Notes: generated from the sequence alone by a model not told the origin. Shown: positions 1 through 6,448, counted from the stretch's first letter. The stretch: 16,233 bases of DNA from Candidatus Krumholzibacteriia bacterium (GCA_030590265.1 JAUUYW010000030.1:1-16233); one strand, 5' to 3'. A program made the numbers and translations.

Positions 1-2
1 AG

Positions 3-452
3 GACGCCAATTTGCCTCTTGAGGGCCCTTTGGTGGAAAAACGAGGGGCATTTGTTACGCTGACGATCCAGAAACGTCTGCGGGGTTGCATCGGCTACAT
101 TGAGGGATTCAAGCCCCCGGCCCAAGCCGTGACCGACAATGGACGCAGCGCCGCGGTGAGGGATCCCAGGTTTCCGCCCCTTCAAGTCCATGAATTGACC
201 GGCTTGGAGATTGAGGTCTCAGTGCTCACACCACTGCGGGAAGTGCCGTCTTACGAGGAAATCCAGGTTGGCAGGCATGGAGTCCTGATGGAGAAAAATG
301 GGCGCCAGGCCGTGTTTTTGCCTCAGGTCGCCACGGAGCAGGGATGGGATCTGAAGACCACGCTGACCCAACTTGCCCTCAAAGCCGGGCTCGGCCCACA
401 GGAATGGCAACAAGGGGCAAAATTCAAAGTTTTTGAAGCTCAAATATTTTAG
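3..452 (+). CDS. AMMECR1-domain protein (AmmeMemoRadiSam system protein A type), 5' partial
   Basis: The reading frame is open to the left edge, so the N-terminus lies outside the window; the TTG at 12 is probably internal. The visible ~149 residues hold the AMMECR1 signatures in order: an RGAFVTL strand, the core LRGCIGYI, NGRSAA followed by DPRFPPL, the EIEVSVL strand, GRHGV, LPQVA and a final KAGL. The family is about 180-200 residues, so roughly 30-50 N-terminal residues are missing. AMMECR1 proteins often occur with Memo and radical-SAM partners, but their biochemical role is not settled and the partners are not visible here. A putative promoter begins 12 nt after the stop, so the gene is probably transcriptionally separate from the lipid genes downstream. 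Family assignment is firm; function is not. Confidence 0.9.
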   Translation, partial: DANLPLEGPLVEKRGAFVTLTIQKRLRGCIGYIEGFKPPAQAVTDNGRSAAVRDPRFPPLQVHELTGLEIEVSVLTPLREVPSYEEIQVGRHGVLMEKNGRQAVFLPQVATEQGWDLKTTLTQLALKAGLGPQEWQQGAKFKVFEAQIF

Positions 453-463
453 GTGATTTCTAG

Positions 464-492
464 TTGTCGGATCAAAGGTTAGAAGCTATTTT
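464..492 (+). promoter_or_regulatory. Candidate sigma70-type promoter for the sphingolipid genes
   Basis: TTGTCG (464-469) and TATTTT (487-492) are separated by 17 nt, each matching four of six consensus positions. The site sits in the only non-coding gap upstream of the serine palmitoyltransferase gene and would give a leader of about 65 nt. The match is modest and could be chance. Confidence 0.35.
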
Positions 493-510
493 CAAAGTCC
501 TGTTACCAAG

Positions 511-541
511 GCGCGGGGTATCTTTATACCCTCGCCGGTTT
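511..541 (+). promoter_or_regulatory. Leader hairpin upstream of spt (weak terminator or 5'UTR structure)
   Basis: GGGTAT (516-521) pairs perfectly with ATACCC (526-531) across a CTTT loop. GCG (511-513) can pair with CGC (533-535) beyond a small internal loop. TTTT follows at 539-542. It could terminate transcription from the AMMECR1 gene, or act as a structured leader for spt, whose SD starts at about 550. I cannot distinguish these from sequence alone. Confidence 0.35.
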
Positions 542-563
542 TGTATTGCAAGGAATGGTGCCC

Positions 564-1748
564 ATGGGTCTGCTGGATAAGGTCAACAACTACACGACAG
601 CCAAAGATTTGATGGCTGCTGATTTTTACAATTATTTCCGCGTGATTGAATCCGCCCAGGAAAATACCGTAAAATATCAGGGGCGAGAAATCATCATGCT
701 GGGCAGCAACAACTACCTGGGTTTGACCAATCACCCCAAGGTGAAGGAAGCCGCCTCGAAAGCTGTGGCAAAATATGGCACTGGTTGTGCCGGCAGCCGC
801 TTCCTCAATGGAACCCTCGATATTCATATCGAACTGGAAGAAAAGCTGGCCAAACTGGTGGGCAAAGAAAAGGCCCTCGTTTTCTCCACCGGCTTCATGG
901 TCAACCAGGGAGTGCTGAGCTCTTTGGTTTCCCGCAAGGAAACCATCATTGTCGACCGCACTGATCATGCCTCCATCATCGATGGCGCCCGCCTCAGCTT
1001 TGCCGACGTGCGCAAGTACCGTCACAACGACATGGAAAACCTGGAGTTGGTTCTCAAAAGCGAAATTGGTAACAACAAACTGGTCATCGTTGACGGTGTC
1101 TTCTCCATGGAAGGCGACATCGCCAAACTTCCGGAAATTGTCAAGCTGTGCCAAAAATACGATGCCTTCCTGATGGTGGACGACGCCCACGGCGTTGGCG
1201 TTTTGGGCGACCACGGCCGAGGCACCTGCAACCACTTCGGCCTCACCGACGAGGCCGGTTTGATTATGGGAACTTTCAGCAAATCCCTCGCTTCGGTGGG
1301 TGGCTTTGTGGCTGGCGATGAAGATGTCATGCATTTCATCCAGCACAATAGCCGGGCTCTGATGTTCTCGGCCAGCATGCCCCCCGCGTCGGTGGCTTCG
1401 GTATCGGCCGCCATTGATGTGATGGTTGAAGAGACCTGGCGGCACGAAGCCTTGTGGCGCAACAACGACATCATGCGTGAGCGTCTGAAGGATGCCGGCT
1501 TCGACACCGGCCCCAGCGAGACACCCATCATCCCGGCGGTTGTTGGCGATGATATGGCAGCCTTCAAGATGTGCAGCCGCATGGCTGAAGAAGGCGTTTT
1601 TGTCAATCCGGTGGTCAGCCCGGCGGTGGAAAAGGGCAACGCCCTGATCCGGTTGAGTTTGATGGCCACCCACACTGAAGATGAGATCCACAAAGCTATG
1701 GACATTATGGCTCGGGTGGGCCGCGAGCTGGAGATTGTCAATAGCTAG
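564..1748 (+). CDS. spt: Serine palmitoyltransferase-type PLP alpha-oxoamine synthase
   Basis: Predicted PLP enzyme of the alpha-oxoamine synthase family. In the serine palmitoyltransferase role it condenses L-serine with a long-chain acyl thioester to 3-ketosphinganine in the cytosol. Visible landmarks are NNYLGL near the N-terminus, GSRFLNGT, FSTGFM, cofactor-stacking His135 in DHASIIDG, Asp206 and His209 in VDDAHG, and Lys240 in GTFSKS as the Schiff-base lysine. GSRFLNGT, FSTG(F/Y)M, TFSKS with GGF, and the F(T/S)AS(L/M)PP block resemble known bacterial SPTs more than KBL or BioF. At 394 residues the length is normal. The ATG at 564 was chosen because AAGGA lies 9 nt upstream; upstream in-frame starts (TTG 546, ATG 555) are placed worse relative to it. 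Glycine C-acetyltransferase remains possible, but the three following lipid-type genes favour SPT. Confidence 0.88.
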   Translation: MGLLDKVNNYTTAKDLMAADFYNYFRVIESAQENTVKYQGREIIMLGSNNYLGLTNHPKVKEAASKAVAKYGTGCAGSRFLNGTLDIHIELEEKLAKLVGKEKALVFSTGFMVNQGVLSSLVSRKETIIVDRTDHASIIDGARLSFADVRKYRHNDMENLELVLKSEIGNNKLVIVDGVFSMEGDIAKLPEIVKLCQKYDAFLMVDDAHGVGVLGDHGRGTCNHFGLTDEAGLIMGTFSKSLASVGGFVAGDEDVMHFIQHNSRALMFSASMPPASVASVSAAIDVMVEETWRHEALWRNNDIMRERLKDAGFDTGPSETPIIPAVVGDDMAAFKMCSRMAEEGVFVNPVVSPAVEKGNALIRLSLMATHTEDEIHKAMDIMARVGRELEIVNS

Positions 1749-1751
1749 ACT

Positions 1752-1807
1752 CCGCCCTTTCTGCAGTCAGTAGGAATTCAGGGCGGTCCCATGGGCCGCC
1801 CATTTTT
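1752..1807 (+). terminator. Terminator-like hairpin with competing upstream arm (attenuator-like)
   Basis: GGGCGG (1781-1786) can pair with CCGCCC (1796-1801), with further CC/GG pairs inside, followed by ATTTTT (1802-1807): the form of a Rho-independent terminator. The same left arm, AGGGCGG (1780-1786), is also perfectly complementary to CCGCCCT (1752-1758) just after the spt stop, so the two hairpins exclude each other. The element lies wholly in the 84-nt gap between spt and the next gene. It may reduce or regulate read-through into the downstream lipid genes. The pairings are seen in sequence; regulation is inferred. Confidence 0.6.
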
Positions 1808-1832
1808 GCAAGATATAGAGACAGGAGGCAAC

Positions 1833-2957
1833 ATGTCATTCACCATTTCCCAAGTTCAAAACAAGCAGGAACTCAATGATTTTCTGCAACTTCCCTACCG
1901 CATTTATCGTGATGACCCCAACTATGTTTACCCTCTCCTGGATGATTTGAAACACTTTTTTGACCGCAAGAAGAACCCATTTTTCAACCATGCTGAAGCA
2001 GAGCTCTGGGTGGCTCGCGACAGCGCCGGCACGGTGGTTGGGCGCATCGCCGCTGCTGTGGACAAGTACAGCAACGACCATCATAACGAAAAAGTCGGAT
2101 TCTTTGGTTTTTATGAAGCGGATGACAACCCTGAGCTGGCCAACCTGCTGCTGCAAACCGCCAGCCAATGGATTGCTTCCCAAGGCATGACCATCATGCG
2201 CGGCCCAGGCTGTTTCACGTCCAACCATGACTGGTTTGGTGTGCAGGTTGAAGGATTGCGCAACCGTCCGGTGGTTGGTATGCCCTACAATCCGGAATAC
2301 TATCCCACGCACTTTGAAAATTTCGGCCTCAACCAGGCCAAGGATCTGTTGGCTTGGCGTATGGTTACCGACGGTATCGTGCCAGAGAATTTGCAACGTT
2401 TGATCGACCGTATCCTGAGTCGGCCCGGTCTGACAATTCGCGCCATGGATATGAATAATTTCATCGAGGAAGCCAGCCTCATCCGATCCCTTTACAACGG
2501 CAGCTGGAGTAAGAATTGGGGCTTCATCCCCATGGATGACGAAGATTTTGCCTACAGCGCCAAAGACATGAAAAGTATGGTCGATCCCAATTATGTCTTG
2601 ATTGCCGAGATGGAAGGCAAACCCATCGGCTTTGCCCTGACCCTGCCGGATTTCAACATGGCCACTCAACCCATGAAGGGAAAAATGTATCCTTTCGGCT
2701 GGTTGAAATTTTTGCTCGCCAAACGCAAGATCAATTTTGTGCGCATGCCCTTGATGGGAGTTCTGCCCGAGTACCGAAAAATGGGCGTGGATATGGCTCT
2801 GGTTTTCCGCACCATGGAGACCGCATTTCCCAAAGGTCACACATCTGGAGAATTGTCGTGGATCCTGGATGATAACAAGGCAATGAATCGCATATTGGAA
2901 GGCTATGGAGGCAAGGTTTACAAAACCTATCGCATCTACGAGATGCCCGTGGCATGA
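1833..2957 (+). CDS. bcerS: GNAT-superfamily acyltransferase, bacterial ceramide synthase (bCerS)-like
   Basis: Predicted cytosolic N-acyltransferase of 374 residues. By similarity to the GNAT-type bacterial ceramide synthase described in Caulobacter, it would attach a fatty acyl group to the amine of 3-ketosphinganine. Visible features are an N-terminal YRDDPNYVYPL block (residues 25-35), a GNAT-like strand with VVGRIAA (68-74), the conspicuous RGPGCFTSNHDWFG segment (123-136), PYNPEYY (151-157), and a second GNAT core with GVLPEYRKMGVDMAL (from residue 309) resembling the acyl-CoA-binding R/QxxGxG/A turn. The ATG at 1833 was chosen over 1791 because AGGAGG ends 4 nt upstream; the earlier start lies inside the terminator hairpin. 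The stop overlaps the next start (ATGA). Fold call is solid. The ceramide synthase role rests on motif recall plus its position between SPT and a reductase. Confidence 0.75.
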   Translation: MSFTISQVQNKQELNDFLQLPYRIYRDDPNYVYPLLDDLKHFFDRKKNPFFNHAEAELWVARDSAGTVVGRIAAAVDKYSNDHHNEKVGFFGFYEADDNPELANLLLQTASQWIASQGMTIMRGPGCFTSNHDWFGVQVEGLRNRPVVGMPYNPEYYPTHFENFGLNQAKDLLAWRMVTDGIVPENLQRLIDRILSRPGLTIRAMDMNNFIEEASLIRSLYNGSWSKNWGFIPMDDEDFAYSAKDMKSMVDPNYVLIAEMEGKPIGFALTLPDFNMATQPMKGKMYPFGWLKFLLAKRKINFVRMPLMGVLPEYRKMGVDMALVFRTMETAFPKGHTSGELSWILDDNKAMNRILEGYGGKVYKTYRIYEMPVA

Positions 2958-3961
2958 GCTCCCAGACAAAACCCAAACCACTGATCGCTCTTACCGGCGC
3001 CACCGGTTTTTTGGGCAGTCATATTGCCGACATCCTGTTGGGCAAAGGCTTTGCCGTGCGGGCTGCCGTGCGGCAAACGAGCAATCTGCGTTGGCTTGAA
3101 GGCAAAAATATTGAGACCATGGTTGTGGACCTGGCTGAGGCAAAATCCTGCGATACTTTCCTGGCCGACTGCAACGGCTTGATTCACTGCGCCGGTTTGG
3201 TCACCGCCTCACATGAACAGCAGTACCAACGTGCCAATGTTCAAACCACGGAAAATTTGCTGGCCCGGGCTGAGCTAGCCTGGAATGAAAACTCTGACAA
3301 TCCGGCTTTTATCTTAATATCGAGCATGGCCGCCCATGGCCCTGCTGGTATCAACAACCCTGCGGTGGAAAGCAATTCCCCAGCTCCCATCACTGCCTAC
3401 GGACGCAGCAAATTAGCAGCCGAACAAGCAGTCAACCGTTCTGAATGGAGTTTCCGCCGGGCTATATTGCGGCCTCCATCACTTTATGGTCCCCGGGACA
3501 AGGAATTCCTGCCCCTTTTCAAAGCGGCAACCAAGGGCATCACCGCCAGGCTGGGAAAATCCATGACCGGTCTGAGCCTGGTTCATGGTTGGGACGCCGC
3601 CTCGGCCGCAGTGGCTCTTTTGCAATGCGAAAAGGCCACAGGAACGTATTTTGTGGATGATCTTCACACCGGATACAATTGGCGGGAGATGGCCGCTGTC
3701 CTGAGTTCAACCACGGGAAAAAAAATTCGAACTCTTCACATTCCCGTGGTGTTGTTAAAAATCGGCAGTGCATTGCTGGGCCGACGCCGGGCAATCTCAT
3801 CCCCCGTTCTGAATCCGGACCGCATCAGGGATCTGGAAACACCCGGCTGGGTTTGCGACGGCTCCCTGCTGAGCACCACAACCGGTTGGCAGCCGAAATA
3901 TTCGGCCTTGACCGGTTTTCAAAACACCATGGACTTCTTCAAGGAACAGGATTGGCTTTGA
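2954..3961 (+). CDS. cerR: Extended SDR / NAD(P)-dependent epimerase-like reductase, CerR-like
   Basis: Extended short-chain dehydrogenase of 335 residues. A TGATGFLGSH nucleotide-binding turn lies at residues 14-23, with catalytic Ser123/Ser124 in LISSMAA, then Tyr149 and Lys153 in AYGRSK. RPPSLYGP and a C-terminal substrate domain follow, as in the epimerase/dehydratase family. In bacterial sphingolipid synthesis a reductase of this family (CerR in Caulobacter) reduces the 3-keto group of the ketosphingoid or ketoceramide, and this gene is well placed for that step. It overlaps the acyltransferase gene by 4 nt and its stop overlaps the proposed TTG start of the membrane phosphotransferase, so the three are probably translationally coupled. 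SDR identity is certain; substrate is inferred from context. A sterol or sugar-nucleotide dehydrogenase-like role is the main alternative. Confidence 0.75.
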   Translation: MSSQTKPKPLIALTGATGFLGSHIADILLGKGFAVRAAVRQTSNLRWLEGKNIETMVVDLAEAKSCDTFLADCNGLIHCAGLVTASHEQQYQRANVQTTENLLARAELAWNENSDNPAFILISSMAAHGPAGINNPAVESNSPAPITAYGRSKLAAEQAVNRSEWSFRRAILRPPSLYGPRDKEFLPLFKAATKGITARLGKSMTGLSLVHGWDAASAAVALLQCEKATGTYFVDDLHTGYNWREMAAVLSSTTGKKIRTLHIPVVLLKIGSALLGRRRAISSPVLNPDRIRDLETPGWVCDGSLLSTTTGWQPKYSALTGFQNTMDFFKEQDWL

Positions 3962-4881
3962 CCTGGCGCAGAACACTCGTTGAACTCTCCCTCCGGCGCA
4001 TGAACATGGACCGCTGGGTAGTGGTCTATCTTCTGGTCAGTGGTTTTTATCCCTTCCTGCGCCCCGGTGTTTCCCCTGAACCGTGGATCAACGTGGCTGT
4101 CCATGCAGGTCTGGCGCTGGGAGTGTGGTTCATTCCACCCTTGCTGCGCTGCAGTCGTCACTTTGTTTTGCGGCTGCTGGGAGAAATTTATCTGCCGCTG
4201 TTATTCCCCTTTTTCTATGGCGAGATGGAATACCTGGGCCTGGTTTTTTATGATTTTGATAACAGCCTTGATCCGGCCCTGATCAAGATGGAACAGGCTC
4301 TGTTCGGTTGCCAACCCAGCCTGGAATGGTCGCGGGTTTGGCCCTGGGCCTGGTTCCACGAGTTGATGGAGTTTGCTTATTTTTTGTATTACTTCCTGGC
4401 TGTATCGTTTATCGCCCTGGCCTTTCGGGCCAAAGGTTTGGCCGACGATCAGCGCTGGGATGCGGTGCGGGCTTTCGTCCGGGACCTCAGCACAACCATG
4501 CTCATCTGCTACACGCTCTACACCCTGTTCCCCGCCTGGGGACCCAAATATTTCAAAGCCGGATATGTGGATGTCGGGGGCTGGATTTTCACCGATATCA
4601 TGCGCCATATTCATGAGAACGGCGCCATTCTGGGGGCCGCCTTCCCCAGCAGTCATGTGGCGGCGTCCATGGTGCCCTGGTGGCACACCTGGAAACTGTT
4701 CCCCCGGCACCGCTGGTGGATGACCACCATTTTCGTGCTGCTGTGCATGAGCACAGTTTACAATCGGTATCACTATGTGGTGGATGTAATTGCCGGATTG
4801 ATCCTCGGCGCCCTGGTGATGTATTTCGGCAGCCGATTGGGAGATGTGGCCCGTGATCGTCTGAAAAACCGGCAGTGTTGA
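3958..4881 (+). CDS. Membrane PAP2_3 (Aur1/inositol phosphorylceramide synthase-type) phosphotransferase
   Basis: Integral membrane protein of about 307 residues with six or seven hydrophobic segments. The PAP2-type catalytic residues are visible: AAFPSSH with His233, and VYNRYHYVVD with His272 and Asp276 near the end. The arrangement resembles the PAP2_3 group, which includes the yeast inositol phosphorylceramide synthase Aur1, rather than classical PSGH/SRxxxxxH phosphatases. Following ceramide genes, it likely transfers or removes a phospho-head group on ceramide or a related lipid. TTG 3958 was chosen because AGGA (3948-3951) lies 6 nt upstream and the start overlaps the previous stop; ATG 4000 and 4006 lack an SD. 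Longer in-frame extensions lie entirely inside the reductase gene and were discarded. The exact donor and head group cannot be told from sequence. Confidence 0.8.
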   Translation: MTWRRTLVELSLRRMNMDRWVVVYLLVSGFYPFLRPGVSPEPWINVAVHAGLALGVWFIPPLLRCSRHFVLRLLGEIYLPLLFPFFYGEMEYLGLVFYDFDNSLDPALIKMEQALFGCQPSLEWSRVWPWAWFHELMEFAYFLYYFLAVSFIALAFRAKGLADDQRWDAVRAFVRDLSTTMLICYTLYTLFPAWGPKYFKAGYVDVGGWIFTDIMRHIHENGAILGAAFPSSHVAASMVPWWHTWKLFPRHRWWMTTIFVLLCMSTVYNRYHYVVDVIAGLILGALVMYFGSRLGDVARDRLKNRQC

Positions 4882-4882
4882 T

Positions 4883-4899
4883 GGCAACGCACGGTTGCC
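4883..4899. terminator. Hairpin between convergent genes, possible weak terminator
   Basis: GGCAAC (4883-4888) and GTTGCC (4894-4899) form a perfect six-pair stem with a 5-nt loop, starting two bases after the phosphotransferase stop. The converging zinc-ribbon gene stops 17 nt further on. There is no clear T-run on either side, so termination is uncertain. Confidence 0.35.
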
Positions 4900-4915
4900 G
4901 GGTAGCTGTCTAACC

Positions 4916-5131
4916 TCAGGTAAACCCACCACTGCCGCATCCGCCACCGCCGCCGCCGGCAAATCCTCCGGTGAGACTGCTTCCACCGGTGGCAAAGGCC
5001 GAAAATCCCCGCTCAAGGCGTTTGGAACTGCAGGCAGGGCATTTGGTCTGGCCGTCGTTCATTTCGGTCAGGGTCATCAGTTCTTCAAAATTGTGCCCGC
5101 ATTTTTTGCAGGTGAATTCATAAAGCGGCAC
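4916..5131 (-). CDS. FmdB-family zinc-ribbon protein
   Basis: Small 71-residue protein with the family's invariant opening MPLYEFTC and two CxxC pairs, Cys8/Cys11 and Cys31/Cys34, that would bind one zinc ion. A poly-glycine C-terminal tail follows, as is common in this family. FmdB-type proteins are called putative regulators, but their function is largely unknown. The start is GTG at 5131, supported by GGAGG seven nt upstream; the reading frame is open further upstream but without the family's conserved sequence. It probably shares a transcript with the small membrane ORF just upstream and the promoter near 5413-5440. The family call is firm. Confidence 0.9.
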   Translation of the reverse strand: MPLYEFTCKKCGHNFEELMTLTEMNDGQTKCPACSSKRLERGFSAFATGGSSLTGGFAGGGGGGCGSGGFT

Positions 5132-5250
5132 CGCGCCACCTCCAGCTTTCAGTCCAGTTTTTGGGGTTCCGAAGTGGAACCGTCGGTATTTGAGGAGTTT
5201 GGGGTTGGGTCCGACGAATCTCGATCACCGATCGAGCAGGCGCTGGGGCC

Positions 5251-5334
5251 TCAACCAGGTTTCAATCCCATCTTGGGGAAAATAAAATTCACCAAGACGA
5301 AGTAGATGATCACAAATATGATCAGTTCCTTCAT
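5251..5334 (-). CDS. Candidate 27-residue single-span membrane microprotein
   Basis: ATG at 5334 is preceded by AGGGAG with a 7-nt spacer and reads MKELIIFVIIYFVLVNFIF, a plausible single membrane helix, then PKMGLKPG and TGA. Past the TGA the same frame continues as a Ser/Asp/Thr/Pro-rich stretch of 33 codons and ends at a second TGA (5149-5151), just ahead of the SD of the zinc-ribbon gene. The true product may therefore be a 27-residue peptide, or a helix-plus-tail protein interrupted by a nonsense mutation, a recoded stop or a sequence error. I recognise no family. The ribosome site, the promoter and the hydrophobic content support translation. Confidence 0.5.
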   Translation of the reverse strand: MKELIIFVIIYFVLVNFIFPKMGLKPG

Positions 5335-5404
5335 GCTCTATCTCCCTGAAACCCGGGCCAGGAATCAATCCGCGTGCACCGGGGTGATGTAATTGCATAC
5401 TTTA

Positions 5405-5440
5405 TTGACAGTAAGATATGAAAGGATCTCACGCTGTCAA
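5405..5440. repeat. Inverted repeat TTGACAG / CTGTCAA flanking the promoter
   Basis: TTGACAG (5405-5411) and CTGTCAA (5434-5440) are perfect 7-bp inverted copies with 22 nt between them. One arm contains the -35 box and the other lies next to the predicted start of transcription, a placement that would suit a repressor. No regulator is identifiable. Confidence 0.4.
5413..5440 (-). promoter_or_regulatory. Sigma70-type promoter reading toward the microprotein and zinc-ribbon gene
   Basis: On the minus strand a perfect TTGACA (5440-5435) is followed after 16 nt by TATCTT (5418-5413), four of six matches to the -10 consensus. Transcription would begin near 5406 and run through the small membrane ORF and the FmdB-family gene. 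The -35 box also forms one arm of an inverted repeat. Confidence 0.55.
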
Positions 5441-5466
5441 GTTAGTCACCCATCTCGTTTAGATAT

Positions 5467-6279
5467 TTAGAACGTTTTTTTGACCCACCCACCGTCCGAG
5501 ACCAGGCATTGTCCGGTGAGATAGCTTGCCCGTTGTGACATCAGGAACAGTATAAGCCCTGCCAGCTCTTCGGGTTCTCCCAAACGGCCCACCGGGATAT
5601 CACTGGTCCAAGCGGAAATCACATCCTCGGGTTTGCAACCGGTTTGCTCCACTTTTTTCGCGATCAGTCGTTGCACCGCACTGGTGTTGTGAAACCCCGG
5701 GGCAACCGAATTGACAGTCACTCCAAAAGGCGCCGCTTCATCCGAAAGTGCTTTGGTGAGGGCCTGCACCGCCGGTCGCAACACACTGGAAAGCAACAGG
5801 TTTTCCACCGGCTGAAGCACACTGATGGAGGTGATCTGCACGATACGCCCCCAGCCCCGCTTTTTCATGCCGGGCAAAACCAGCTGGCAAAGCCGCACCG
5901 CACTTTCCAGGGTCAGTTCGTAGGCCGCCTTCCAGTCGTCGAGGTGCAAGTCTTCGAAATTTCCCGCGGGGGGACCACCGGCGTTGACCAGCATCAGGTC
6001 CACCGGGCCCAACTCCGATTCGGTGAGGGAAACAAAATCCCGCACGGCCTGATCATCGGTAACATCAAGGGCCTGGGTCAACACCGATCCGGCCATGCCT
6101 CCCCAGACTTCCTGGCCTACCAGGCGAACATCCTCGGCAGTGTTCGCCAAGTCTTCTTCGTTCCTCGCGCACAACGCAACCTTGGCGCCTTCGGCAGCCA
6201 GCTCCAAAGCCACGGCCCGGCCAAAACCACGGCTGCCGGCCATGACCAAAGCAGTCTTTCCTTTGAGTCCTAAATCCAT
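5467..6279 (-). CDS. SDR-family oxidoreductase (FabG-like) with SxxxR in place of YxxxK
   Basis: 270-residue short-chain dehydrogenase with a Rossmann fold: AGSRGFGRA (residues 14-22) binds NAD(P), NAGG (99-102) is the conserved turn, ITSIS (149-153) carries the catalytic-serine region, and the C-terminus ends in LTGQCLVSDGGW, the usual SDR closing motif. Where classical enzymes have YxxxK it reads SSVLR, Ser164 and Arg168. This substitution is typical of a recognised 3-oxoacyl-ACP reductase-like SDR subgroup, so it is probably not a mutation. Chemistry and substrate are unknown. ATG 6279 was chosen for the AAAGGTGG SD just upstream and because the glycine motif then starts at a normal distance; the 38-residue longer frame is unlike the family. 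It is well separated from its neighbours and probably monocistronic. Confidence 0.88.
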   Translation of the reverse strand: MDLGLKGKTALVMAGSRGFGRAVALELAAEGAKVALCARNEEDLANTAEDVRLVGQEVWGGMAGSVLTQALDVTDDQAVRDFVSLTESELGPVDLMLVNAGGPPAGNFEDLHLDDWKAAYELTLESAVRLCQLVLPGMKKRGWGRIVQITSISVLQPVENLLLSSVLRPAVQALTKALSDEAAPFGVTVNSVAPGFHNTSAVQRLIAKKVEQTGCKPEDVISAWTSDIPVGRLGEPEELAGLILFLMSQRASYLTGQCLVSDGGWVKKTF

Positions 6280-6416
6280 TCCCAACCACCTTTCCACACA
6301 AACCCATTTGCAGATTTTGCCCACCTTAGCATGACGGCATACCTGTTGCATTGTTTTTGAGCAGAGGCGCCCCTGAGGCACAACGGGGAACAACCAGGAA
6401 TGACAAGGAACCGAGG

Positions 6417-6438
6417 CCTCTACGGAACCGTGCAGAGG
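6417..6438 (+). promoter_or_regulatory. Hairpin that would hide the SD of the M61-like peptidase gene
   Basis: CCTCT (6417-6421) pairs with AGAGG (6434-6438), and ACG (6422-6424) pairs with CGT (6429-6431) inside it, with a two-base bulge. The right arm is the SD preceding the TTG start at 6449, so folding would block ribosome access. Regulation is inferred. Confidence 0.3.
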
Positions 6439-6448
6439 AAGTTCTAGC

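Noticed and set aside
492..1691. Long minus-strand open frame (399 codons) opposite the SPT gene
   Set aside because: It lies wholly antisense to a clearly conserved PLP enzyme, its translation is His/Gln/Val-rich with no recognisable domain, and it has no independent support.
1791..1832. Earlier ATG start for the acyltransferase gene
   Set aside because: It is located inside the terminator-like hairpin and lacks an SD, while ATG 1833 follows AGGAGG.
1836..2981. Long minus-strand open frame (381 codons) opposite the acyltransferase gene
   Set aside because: Same situation: a codon-bias shadow of the GNAT gene, with no domain and no SD.
3679..3957. N-terminal extension of the membrane phosphotransferase
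   Set aside because: It overlaps the conserved 3' part of the reductase gene in another frame and its translation is low-complexity and hydrophilic, unlike the membrane protein.
5228..5253. Selenocysteine insertion at the in-frame TGA of the microprotein
   Set aside because: Bases after the TGA form only an imperfect stem, there is no redox context, and no selenocysteine machinery is visible in the window; a plain stop, mutation or error is simpler.
4895..5305. Plus-strand frame of 136 codons opposite the zinc-ribbon gene
   Set aside because: It is antisense to the conserved FmdB-family gene and the microprotein; no domain is recognisable.
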